19,643 bases of DNA from contig JADLDX010000576.1 of NCBI GenBank assembly GCA_020846515.1, forward strand, positions 1-19,643, read 5' to 3'. Below the pieces are notes generated by a model. It worked only from the letters and a program-made list of their open reading frames with translations. It was not told where the DNA came from and did no database searches. Both the position numbers and the translations under genes were made by a program. The stretch comes from Pirellulaceae bacterium (lineage in GTDB: Bacteria > Planctomycetota > Planctomycetia > Pirellulales > Pirellulaceae). Every line of letters starts with the position of its first letter. Within the stretch, counting starts at the first letter, position 1. Shown in pieces: positions 8,161-15,397 of this stretch.

Positions 8161-9798
8161 TTATTCGCCTTGAAGTAGCAACTCGGACTTTAGTAAGAAC
8201 GCGCCGTTGGTCACCACTAGATCGCCAGGCACCAGACCTTCGGTGACCTCGATCCAATCATCCGATGCTCGCCCTGTCGACACTTCCACGCGTTTGAAAG
8301 TGCCGTTCTGCATATCCAAGAAAACAAACTGCTGATCTTCATGCCGAATCACCGACTGCGGCTTAATCGAAAGCGTTGAAACGGGTTCGCCAATTGGCAC
8401 CGTCACTCGAACAAACATTCCTGGCCGTAACAAACCTTCGCTGTTTTCGATGCGCGCTACCAAGGGTACTGAATTGGTGTCGGTTTGGACCTCGCGTCCA
8501 AAGTAGCGCACGGTCGCCGTAAAGACTCGCTTGTCCAGGGCGGGAACCATGACAGACAGCTCAGCCCCTGGCTGCAACGCCACAGCCGACCACTCGCTTT
8601 CGCGTATGCTGGCCTCGACGGTTAACGCAGCGGTGTTGGCCAATACGACCAATGAGTCGCCCCGCATAACGCGTTCGTTTTTAGCAAAGCCGCGCGACTC
8701 GATACTGCCAGCGAACGGTGCCCGAACCTCTAACCTAGAGTCCATGTCGTCGCTAGCGTTAAGGTTGGTTCGCTCAGCTATGCGTTCCGTTGGCTCAGTC
8801 GCATGCCTGGAGGGCTGCGTATAGTATGTGGTGTTGGAGAAGGTTGACTCTGAGTCAGTGGCAACTGCGGTGCGTTCGGCCACACTTAATAGCGCTTCGA
8901 GCGACTGCCGAGCCAAATCGAGTTGGCGACTAGCTTCCGCGACGTCGGCTTCGGCTCTCAGCTTCGCTCGACCGATTTCAAACGCAGCCTGATCGCGGGC
9001 AGTGCGAAGGGTTGTTTCAGCCAGCTGACGTTCCGCTTCGCGCTCGCGTACAACGCGTCCGGAAACGCCGCCGGCCGCGACCAACGGTTTGACCTTATCA
9101 ATCAATTCATCTGCCAACCGCATTTTGGCATAAGCTGACAAAATTTCTTGGCGGTAGGCCCCCAAAGAGCGGTCGGTGAATTCCGACTCAATCGTGGCGA
9201 CGGCTACGCCCTGGTCAAGCATTGCAGACACCTGTTGCAGGTTCTTGGCTAAGGTCTGCTCTCGGTCAAGAATCGTCTGGGCTATGTCCAGCTCTTTCTG
9301 CCGCCTCATGACTTCAGCACGGGCTTGACCAATTTCTGGACTTCGCAACACGGCTATCAAGTCACCCGCGGCCACGCGATCGCCGGGCATGACTTTGATC
9401 TCCGCCAGGATACCATCCATCGGCGCTTTCACATCGACATGCATGGTTTCGTCATAGCGCAGTCGACCAGGTACGGAATGAACGTGTTGAATTGTTTGCA
9501 GCTGAGCCTCAACGCTTTCGAGCTTAGCCGCGTCCAACTTTCCTTTGGGTAGAACCAACGTATTTGCGGTAGCCACTTCGCCGGTAGCATCACTGTCCAT
9601 TTCGGCATCATCCGAACGGCTACCAGCGCCAGAGTTGATATGATGCATCGCCATCCATCCGCCACCCATGGCCGCCAATACCAATAACGTAGGCATCGCT
9701 TTCAGAAGCCGGGCAGCCACACTGGACGCACTTGAATTCGACTGCTTCTGGTGAGCAGTTGAGCTGGTTAAGCGATCGTCTGTCATGGGGAGTGGCAT
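8161..9798 (-). CDS. czcB: CzcB-type periplasmic adaptor (membrane fusion protein)
   Basis: A 545-residue efflux RND adaptor. An N-terminal anchor helix (about 30-52, RLLKAMPTLLVLAAMGGGWM) is followed by the barrel-sandwich start (GRLRYDETMHVDVKAPMDGI...GDRVAAGDLIAVLRSPEIGQA), a long coiled-coil hairpin (about 155-305), the return lipoyl half (LEVRAPFAGSIESRGFAKNERV), a beta-barrel domain and a C-terminal membrane-proximal domain (VIRHEDQQFVFLDMQNGTFKRVEV). Residues about 313-353 form an unusual polar insert (STFSNTTYYTQPSRHATEPT) between hairpin and lipoyl half. It would join the CzcA pump to an outer-membrane channel. The ATG at 9798 is used; an in-frame ATG at 9786 is equally possible. A sigma-54-like promoter lies at 9838-9853, and czcA follows 47 bases downstream. 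Confidence 0.93.
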   Translation of the reverse strand: MPLPMTDDRLTSSTAHQKQSNSSASSVAARLLKAMPTLLVLAAMGGGWMAMHHINSGAGSRSDDAEMDSDATGEVATANTLVLPKGKLDAAKLESVEAQLQTIQHVHSVPGRLRYDETMHVDVKAPMDGILAEIKVMPGDRVAAGDLIAVLRSPEIGQARAEVMRRQKELDIAQTILDREQTLAKNLQQVSAMLDQGVAVATIESEFTDRSLGAYRQEILSAYAKMRLADELIDKVKPLVAAGGVSGRVVREREAERQLAETTLRTARDQAAFEIGRAKLRAEADVAEASRQLDLARQSLEALLSVAERTAVATDSESTFSNTTYYTQPSRHATEPTERIAERTNLNASDDMDSRLEVRAPFAGSIESRGFAKNERVMRGDSLVVLANTAALTVEASIRESEWSAVALQPGAELSVMVPALDKRVFTATVRYFGREVQTDTNSVPLVARIENSEGLLRPGMFVRVTVPIGEPVSTLSIKPQSVIRHEDQQFVFLDMQNGTFKRVEVSTGRASDDWIEVTEGLVPGDLVVTNGAFLLKSELLLQGE

Positions 9799-9837
9799 CT
9801 GGAGAATGGCGAGATATTTGGTAGGCGTCGTTTCCTA

Positions 9838-9853
9838 GGCACGAACCGTGCCA
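9838..9853 (-). promoter_or_regulatory. Candidate sigma-54 (-24/-12) promoter of czcBA, also a palindrome
   Basis: Read on the minus strand the site is TGGCACGGTTCGTGCC. The -24 element TGGCACG is a perfect match to the sigma-54 consensus (TGGCACG-N4-TTGCW), and TGC of the -12 element falls at exactly the right spacing, although the first T is G and the final W is C. The predicted transcript start would be near 9828, about 30 bases before the czcB ATG at 9798. The same bases form a perfect inverted repeat, GGCACG-N3-CGTGCC, so the site could instead be, or double as, an operator. Confidence 0.5.
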
Positions 9854-9859
9854 TTGGGC

Positions 9860-9888
9860 CACAAAAGCGCAAATCTTGAGTTTTTGTG
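9860..9888. promoter_or_regulatory. Inverted repeat upstream of the czcB promoter candidate
   Basis: CACAAAA (9860-9866) and TTTTGTG (9882-9888) form a perfect 7-bp inverted pair 15 bases apart, extended imperfectly by GGC/GCC. It begins 7 bases upstream of the sigma-54-like element. It may be a regulator-binding site, or a fold at the end of the kinase transcript. The function is not shown by sequence alone. Confidence 0.35.
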
Positions 9889-9985
9889 CCATTTACCGCA
9901 TCCCACGTCTGCAGCAACCGGGGATTACTGAGAAGTTATTCACCACGCGATGGAAAGAATCTATCCACAACCATGGCACGGCAAC

Positions 9986-10783
9986 TCAAGAGCCGGCGGA
10001 TGGGTCGCTATCGGTTTTGGGCCAGAACAGTTTGGCGCAACAGCCGCCCGGAGCGAGGTTTTCTAACGTAATCCAACCACCAGAGAGGCTCAGAAACCGC
10101 TGAGCTTTACTCAGACCTAAACCAAGTCCCCGTCCCGCTTCACGACCACTGAAGTATGGATGAAAGGCATGAACCATAGCTGAGTTGCTGATCCCAGGTC
10201 CATCGTCCTCGATCGACAGGCAAATGGTTGTTTCTAATTCCGATTCATCGACTTGCAAACGCACTTCGATATGCGCCTGCGCTACTTCAATCGCGTTTCG
10301 TAGCACTGCCCAGATGGCTTCTTCGGTGCAACTTCGATCGGCCACGATCTTTGCCGCAGCGTTGGCAGGCCATTGGTCATAATCAATCGTCAAGCTGCGG
10401 GCTTCACACCAGGGTCGCGCACGCTTGCAGATCGATTGAGCCAGTTCGTTTAGATCCACAGCAACCGGCGCCTGCTGGGGAGGACGAGCGACGAGCATGA
10501 GGTCGGCGATCATCTCGCAGCCGCGCATGGCTTGATCAACAATCGCGGAGAGCAACGCACGCTTCCGTTCATCGTTTTCTTGTTCCGCTAACAATCTCGC
10601 CCGCGCAGCGATATTCGCCAACGGATTGTTCAGCTCATGACTTAGGCCATAGGCCATATCATAGGCAATCTCGTGGGCGAGTCGCTCAGTCGAATGGTCA
10701 ACGGCCAACTTGTCAACGGCCAAATTGTCTACGACAGCGTCGGACTGGAACGCAGATCCACGTTGGCCCGCAGCGCTGTTCAT
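9986..10783 (-). CDS. Minimal soluble histidine kinase
   Basis: A 265-residue kinase core with no membrane helix and no recognisable sensor domain. A short polar N-terminus with a five-residue repeat (DNLAV-DKLAV, about 19-28) leads into a HisKA helix with H49 in YGLSHELNNPLANIAARARL. The HATPase_c domain has an N-box (WAVLRNAIEVAQ), G1 box EDDGPGIS and G2 box GRGLGLGLSKAQRFL. Such kinases are often controlled by a partner protein or a receiver. The HTH-receiver regulator gene ends 109 bases upstream on the same strand, and czcB starts 187 bases downstream, so this is probably part of the local regulatory set (inference). The first ATG of the frame is used; no strong SD. Confidence 0.88.
   Translation of the reverse strand: MNSAAGQRGSAFQSDAVVDNLAVDKLAVDHSTERLAHEIAYDMAYGLSHELNNPLANIAARARLLAEQENDERKRALLSAIVDQAMRGCEMIADLMLVARPPQQAPVAVDLNELAQSICKRARPWCEARSLTIDYDQWPANAAAKIVADRSCTEEAIWAVLRNAIEVAQAHIEVRLQVDESELETTICLSIEDDGPGISNSAMVHAFHPYFSGREAGRGLGLGLSKAQRFLSLSGGWITLENLAPGGCCAKLFWPKTDSDPSAGS
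10697..10726. repeat. 15-bp tandem repeat inside the soluble kinase gene
   Basis: GTCAACGGCCAACTT (10697-10711) is followed directly by GTCAACGGCCAAATT (10712-10726), one mismatch. It encodes the repeated DNLAV/DKLAV pentapeptide ahead of the HisKA helix and keeps the frame. Confidence 0.75.
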
Positions 10784-10892
10784 AGATCATTCGAGAAAAA
10801 CGATTCGATGGAAATGCAGAGTACAACCACTATTCCAAACCGGGGGCAATCGCCCTCCGGCCTAGGATACAGGAGTTGTCAACTGAGAGAAC

Positions 10893-11483
10893 CTACGCTG
10901 ACACAGGCTTTTCGATATCCAGCAGATCACAGACGCGATCGATCAACCGATCGACAGTGAATGGCTTTTGCAGGAAATCGTCAGCACCGGCGGCGCGCAG
11001 GTCGCCTACCTTGTCCTGTTCGATCATACCCGAAATGCAGATGATCTTCACGGAATCCAAGGTCTTGTCCGATCGCACGCGATGGCAGACTTCCTTACCG
11101 TTGATATCTGGCAGCATCACGTCCAGGACGACAATGTCAGGTCGAAACTCTTTGACACCCATACCAGCGGCGAAGCCGTTGGTGGCTGTGCGAATTTCGA
11201 AGCGTCCGTCGCGTTCGAATGCGTCCTGCATCAATTCCACCAAGTCTTGATCGTCATCGACGATCAACAGCTTCTTCTTACCGTCTTCCAAGGCATCGGT
11301 GGGGATGCCATTGTCTTTCATAAACGTGAACAGTTGGTCTCGCGGAATCCTGCGAAAGCGACTGCCGGGAACGCGAAATCCCTTGAGTGTTCCATTGTCA
11401 AAACAGCGAATAATCGTCTGCTGGCTGACCTTGCAAATCTTGGCGGCTTCGCCAGTGGTAAAGACTGTCTTCGTACTGGACAT
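10893..11483 (-). CDS. Response regulator with N-terminal excisionase/BldC-type HTH and C-terminal receiver
   Basis: 196 residues from the ATG at 11483. The N-terminal part (about 8-57, TTGEAAKICKVSQQTIIRCF...GFRVPGSRFRRIPRDQL) is a MerR/excisionase-like winged helix, the type used by BldC and Xis proteins. A linker leads to a complete receiver domain (about 71-192): acidic pocket D76-D78, phosphoacceptor D121 (DIVVLDVMLPD), S151 and K173 (QKPF). The domain order is reversed compared with ordinary response regulators. GGAG lies close before the ATG and a GGAAGGA further up, supporting this start over the one at 11552, which adds 23 residues unlike the family. The soluble kinase gene follows 109 bases downstream and is its likely partner. 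Both precede czcBA, so control of the efflux genes is possible. Confidence 0.9.
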   Translation of the reverse strand: MSSTKTVFTTGEAAKICKVSQQTIIRCFDNGTLKGFRVPGSRFRRIPRDQLFTFMKDNGIPTDALEDGKKKLLIVDDDQDLVELMQDAFERDGRFEIRTATNGFAAGMGVKEFRPDIVVLDVMLPDINGKEVCHRVRSDKTLDSVKIICISGMIEQDKVGDLRAAGADDFLQKPFTVDRLIDRVCDLLDIEKPVSA

Positions 11484-12145
11484 TGCTCCGAACCATCCTT
11501 CCTCTTTGATGGCTGAACCAACCGACCAGCGTGCAAAAGATCGGGCATCCAATGTTGCCCGTGCCGCTAATCAACCCATCCAACGAGGACGGGGTGTTGG
11601 CTCAATGCTCCCTCAAACGATTGCTGGCGAGCCCAAAAAGATCTCGCACTACATCTATCCTTTATCAATCTCCGCTCCTGCCAAGCTTGCCAAGCTTGAC
11701 ACGATTGCGGGATTATAGCGGATGAGTAGGTTGGGTCAATATCGATTACAGAGCACTAAGTCGTTGAAGAGTAACGACTTAAGAAAAACGCTGTCCAAGC
11801 GAGCAAAAAATCTTCCCCATTTTTCGCCAAACCTAAAAGACCTCCAACCTGCTCAGACAGTTGGAAATCAAGATTCCAGGTAGGTCAAGTTAGGCAGATG
11901 ACAGGGGATAAAGGTGATAGCGGCTTCCGATTCTGGGAGGCCGACGCTCCAGCGAAGGCAAGCCGCAAATCGCAACTGATTGGCCATGCAAACGGACCAT
12001 GCATATGGACCCTACCAATAGACCATGGTCATGGCACTTTCGGCCTGCCCTGGGCAAGCGCCAGTGGCGTGGATGGTCCGACGGCTCGGAAACGAGTCTC
12101 CGCAGGAGCGTCGACCTCCCGGGAAAGGGCCTGGGTTTATCGGCA
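11484..12145. other. Intergenic region, no gene recognised
   Basis: A 662-base gap between the HTH-receiver gene and the small lipoprotein gene, both on the minus strand. It contains a perfect hairpin at 11757-11781 and a 9-bp tandem, TGCCAAGCT, at 11679-11696. Open frames here give random-looking translations and lack credible starts. The promoter of the regulator operon should lie in the first part, but none is clear. Confidence 0.55.
11757..11781. promoter_or_regulatory. Perfect 9-bp hairpin
   Basis: TAAGTCGTT (11757-11765) and AACGACTTA (11773-11781) are perfect complements around the 7-base loop GAAGAGT. No T-tract follows on either strand, so an ordinary intrinsic terminator is not certain. 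It lies downstream of the small lipoprotein gene and well upstream of the regulator gene. Confidence 0.45.
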
Positions 12146-12379
12146 TTAGCGACGAGTCGAGGCTGCTTCGGCTTGGGCGCGCTTGAGAGCGGCCGTTTCA
12201 TTGGCCAACTTGTTTTCTGGGCCAGCTGGGAAGTGCTGAACATCGTCGGTCAGATAATATGGGCTGGGCAGTGTTTGGCCAGCGACCGAAACCTGGCAAC
12301 CCGTAGAACCAGCCAGACCACCGGCCAGCAAGAGTCCGCAGAGTGCTAGAGGCCATCCGTAGCGTTTCGATTCGGACAT
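12146..12379 (-). CDS. Small planctomycete-type lipoprotein
   Basis: A 77-residue protein. The N-terminus MSESKRYGWPLALCGLLLAG followed by GLAGSTGC is a lipoprotein signal peptide ending in a lipobox-like STGC, so the mature lipoprotein is only about 49 residues. The mature part reads CQVSVAGQTLPSPYYLTDDV, then QHFPAGPENKLANETAALKRAQAE, a pattern I recognise from small conserved planctomycete proteins of unknown role. The start is chosen by the purine-rich AAGGGA six bases before the ATG at 12379; the ATG at 12382 immediately before is possible. The frame is open back to 12526 but that extension lacks any signal. It diverges from fliG. The function is unknown. Confidence 0.75.
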   Translation of the reverse strand: MSESKRYGWPLALCGLLLAGGLAGSTGCQVSVAGQTLPSPYYLTDDVQHFPAGPENKLANETAALKRAQAEAASTRR

Positions 12380-12668
12380 CATCTTTCCCTTTTTCAGTCC
12401 CAGCCAATGCGCAGTGCCCGCCTGGTCATATCCAAGGCGCAACGTCGACACTCGTACCTGCCGTTTGTATCGGTTACAGCGAGCTTGGCTCTTGAAACGA
12501 TCCTGAGTCAGCTCTGCGATTCCCAAAACTAACTGAAATCATTCTTGCAGCATTCCGTCAATGCTAGCATCCGCGCTTCTGATGCTGTCCGGACCGTGTC
12601 CCTGCCGAACAAAACCAGATTAAGCCAGGTGGCTTTGAGAATCGATCACCCACAATCAATCCCTTTCT

Positions 12669-12839
12669 ATGTCAATAACTGGATCGGTCAGCGATGGTGT
12701 GCGTAAAGCCGCCATTTTGCTAATGAGCCTTGATGAAGACGATGCCGCATCCTTGCTGGCAAAGCTTCCGCGCAGCTATGTGGAGACGGTCTCGATTGCG
12801 ATTGCGCAGTTGGACACGATCTCGGGTCGCGACCAGTAA
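12669..12839 (+). CDS. fliG: FliG N-terminal fragment, ended by an in-frame TAA
   Basis: From ATG 12669 the frame encodes 56 residues, starting MSITGSVSDGVRKAAILLMS and ending in ...SIAIAQLDTISGRDQ, then TAA at 12837-12839. This is the start of the flagellar switch protein FliG, whose first domain binds the MS-ring protein FliF. The sequence after the stop (RVISEFLQGK) is the direct continuation in the same frame. A single base change from GAA or CAA to TAA is the simplest explanation. No SD is visible before the ATG (CCCTTTCT). Confidence 0.7.
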   Translation: MSITGSVSDGVRKAAILLMSLDEDDAASLLAKLPRSYVETVSIAIAQLDTISGRDQ

Positions 12840-12842
12840 CGG

Positions 12843-13682
12843 GTGATCTCCGAGTTTTTGCAAGGTAAACCGAGCGCTTTGGCGCCTCACTCCGGCGGAT
12901 TGGATCGAGCCAAGAGCCTGGTGAAGAAAGCGTTGGGCAAAGACGCGGGCGATATGCTCTCGCTGCTCCAACAAACGCTCGAGGCGTTACCGTTTGGCTT
13001 CTTGCACAAAGCGGATCCGCAGAACGTGCTTTCGTTCTTGATTGACGAACACCCGCAAACCATCGCGATGGTGCTCAGCCATGTGCCACCGGCTGTGGCA
13101 GCCGGCATTCTCAATGGTTTACCGGCAGTGCGACAATTGGCGGTTATTCAACGTATCGCAGAGATGGGGCAGACCAGCCCCGAAGCGATTGAAGAAGTTG
13201 AAGTCGCCTTGTCCCAACGCATGAGCATGTTCATGAGCCAGTCGTTTCAAAAGGCTGGTGGCGTGCCGGCCGTGGCCGAGATGCTCAACGTTTGCGATCG
13301 CGCCACCGAACGCAATATTCTTGACGGCCTGTCACGTGACAAGCCCGAGTTGGTCGACGAGATTCGTCGGTTAATGTTCGTCTTTGAAGATGTGGGCAAG
13401 TTGGCCGACAAAGATATCCAGACGGTTCTCAAGAATGTCGAGACCAGTCAATGGGCCATGGCATTGAAGGGCGCCAGCCAAGCGCTCCAAGAAAAGATCA
13501 TGCGCAATATGTCTCAACGTGCCGCCGATATGCTGCGGGAAGAAATGGAATTCCTGGGCAAAGTTCGCTTGAGCGAAGTGGAAGCCGTCCAACAGAAAGT
13601 GGTCGACGTCGTCCGTTCGCTCGAGGACGCCGGTCAGCTCTCCAGACCAAGTGCCGACCAGGAAGAAGAATTCGTGGTGTAG
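12843..13682 (+). CDS. fliG: Flagellar motor switch protein FliG, main part after the in-frame stop
   Basis: A 279-residue frame from GTG 12843, three bases after the TAA. It holds the rest of FliG: the middle domain with the signature EHPQ (FLIDEHPQTIAMVLSHVPP), a hydrophobic LMFVFEDV patch matching MFLF of E. coli FliG, and the C-terminal torque helix LKGASQALQEKIMRNMSQRA then ADMLREEME. Here the conserved K and R are kept and the usual DD pair is EE. FliG forms the rotor C-ring, binds FliM and contacts the stator. With the N-terminal fragment the total is 336 codons, the normal size. Everything after the stop looks intact, so this is either a recent nonsense mutation, a sequencing error, or a gene rescued by restart at the GTG. 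No other flagellar gene is in the window. Confidence 0.88.
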   Translation: MISEFLQGKPSALAPHSGGLDRAKSLVKKALGKDAGDMLSLLQQTLEALPFGFLHKADPQNVLSFLIDEHPQTIAMVLSHVPPAVAAGILNGLPAVRQLAVIQRIAEMGQTSPEAIEEVEVALSQRMSMFMSQSFQKAGGVPAVAEMLNVCDRATERNILDGLSRDKPELVDEIRRLMFVFEDVGKLADKDIQTVLKNVETSQWAMALKGASQALQEKIMRNMSQRAADMLREEMEFLGKVRLSEVEAVQQKVVDVVRSLEDAGQLSRPSADQEEEFVV

Positions 13683-13774
13683 TAACGCGGGCGGAGCAGT
13701 TCAACTCTGCCTGTGATTTCTAGGGCGAACAACCCCGGTGGATCAAACGCCCAACAAATCGACCAAAGCGAACG

Positions 13775-15199
13775 TTAGAGACCTTTTACCATGCTGTCAT
13801 GGGCAGCGTGAATAGCCTGCCAGTACTGCAGCATTTGTTTGCGCATCGTTTGATAGTTGGTGGTGACCGCGTTGAGTTCGTTACCCACCACTTCGACTTC
13901 CTTCTGGTATTGGTCACGATCGGCGGCCAACTTTTGTTGCAGAGCAATATAGCTTTGCTTGGTCGCCTGTCCCAGGTCATTGGCTTGCTGCAATTGCTGT
14001 GACTCACGAGCGACAACGTCGACGAGTCGTTGGACTTCGGCTCGCCGAATGCGTAGATAGGCCATACCTTTTTCGTAGGAATTCAGCGGCCGGATGTAAA
14101 CGCGTCGGATCAGCTTCAGAAACCCGCCCTGAATGTGAGTGGCAGCTTCCTTTTGCGGCAACAGCAACTGCTTGCCCTCAGGTAACGTCACGCTTTTGTC
14201 TTCTGCACCGCTCATCAATCGCATATCAATCGAGCGGCCTTGCGAATCAAAGTAGGTACCAGTCTTGGCATTTCCGGCCGCGTCATCGACTTGCTGCTTG
14301 AATGGTTTGACAACTTCAGCCAAAACCCAGACCGAATTAGGATCGTCTGTTTCTTGAGCAGCTTGACCGTCTCGCATGTAGGAGGCCAATACAGCGGGGC
14401 GGCGAGCTTCGGGGACGCCAGCCAACAGTGCCTGCAAAGCCGGTTCATCCATGTCACCAAAGGCCTTGTTTTCGTCCGGTTTGGCGCCTGCCGCCAAGAA
14501 GGCTACGTGACTATCTTGGGGCACCAGTTCATACAGAGCCCAAGTACCCTCTTGATCGCGCGCTGTCCTTTGCTGCGGTTCCAACGGTGTGATGGGCGTG
14601 ACCAACGCATTACCAGGCGAACTTTCGACTACCTTGTAGGCTCCCAGATAAATTTTGGGGACCGACTGATTCTGTTCGTTGGCCGTCTGGCTGAACGCAT
14701 AGACGACCATATTCATTGGAATGGTAGCCATTTCCCCGGGCGCGGCTGCGGCCGGCGCGGCGCCGCCCAAGTCCTCACCACCTGCGGCGGCCACGGGCGG
14801 AGTCAGTTCCAGACGGATTGATTCGCCTTCGACGTTCAATTTGGTTACGTTTCGCCAAACGCGACCGCGGTCGGCGGCCAGCCGTCGGACAGTGCCCGAG
14901 AGGGGAACGTAGGCCTCTTGATCTTCGCTGATGTTGTCGCCGCCCCAAGTCAGTTGCTGCACTTCTTTTTTCAGTTGGGCAACGTTCTTGGCAGTGGTGG
15001 AGTAGTCCTTAAGCATCGCCAGGCGTTTATCTAACGCACGGGCGGAGAAGAACAAGAATGTCCAGCATTCAATGAACAAAAAGCACAAGAGAACCGTGTG
15101 CAACACGCCCCAGGACCTCGCCGTGATCACGATCAAATAAATGAACACGAACAGCGAAATAACCAGCAAGACGAGGATTAGTATTCCACCCAAAGACAT
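13775..15199 (-). CDS. Membrane-anchored coiled-coil protein of unknown function
   Basis: 474 residues from the ATG at 15199, which puts the first membrane helix (MSLGGILILVLLVISLFVFI) at the N-terminus; the frame is open to 15259 but the extra 20 residues are unlike a start. Two helices (about 3-28 and 32-52) are followed by a short coiled coil (TAAKNVAQLKKEVQQLTWGG), a beta-rich middle containing a low-complexity Ala/Pro stretch (about 158-178, AAAGGEDLGGAAPAAAAPGE), and a C-terminal coiled coil (about 375-474, RIRRAEVQRLVDVVARESQQ onwards). I recognise the overall form from conserved planctomycete proteins but no named domain. It converges with fliG across 92 bases. A role in the cell envelope is possible but unproven. 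Confidence 0.82.
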   Translation of the reverse strand: MSLGGILILVLLVISLFVFIYLIVITARSWGVLHTVLLCFLFIECWTFLFFSARALDKRLAMLKDYSTTAKNVAQLKKEVQQLTWGGDNISEDQEAYVPLSGTVRRLAADRGRVWRNVTKLNVEGESIRLELTPPVAAAGGEDLGGAAPAAAAPGEMATIPMNMVVYAFSQTANEQNQSVPKIYLGAYKVVESSPGNALVTPITPLEPQQRTARDQEGTWALYELVPQDSHVAFLAAGAKPDENKAFGDMDEPALQALLAGVPEARRPAVLASYMRDGQAAQETDDPNSVWVLAEVVKPFKQQVDDAAGNAKTGTYFDSQGRSIDMRLMSGAEDKSVTLPEGKQLLLPQKEAATHIQGGFLKLIRRVYIRPLNSYEKGMAYLRIRRAEVQRLVDVVARESQQLQQANDLGQATKQSYIALQQKLAADRDQYQKEVEVVGNELNAVTTNYQTMRKQMLQYWQAIHAAHDSMVKGL

Positions 15200-15397
15200 G
15201 GCGGTTTGCTTCCCAACGCTTCTATGGACGACAAGCTGATTGACGGAACCAATAGTCAATTCGACTAGTAATCCCGACAGGTAACGAAGGCACGAGGGTG
15301 CTTGACCTAGGGCCCAGCACTCTCAGATATCATACTCACCGGTACCAGAAAACGCGCCACTATCCTCTCTACTTTGGCAACTCTTCCTACAAAAGCG

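Noticed and set aside
10968..11516. Plus-strand frame of 182 residues
   Set aside because: It is antisense to the HTH-receiver gene, whose receiver and HTH motifs are clear.
11890..12349. Overlapping frames on both strands of 83-117 residues
   Set aside because: No start signal, biased toward Pro/Arg/Ser, and one overlaps the better-supported small lipoprotein.
14240..14821. Plus-strand frame of 193 residues
   Set aside because: It is antisense to the coiled-coil membrane protein; composition is Arg/Ser/Phe-rich and random-looking.
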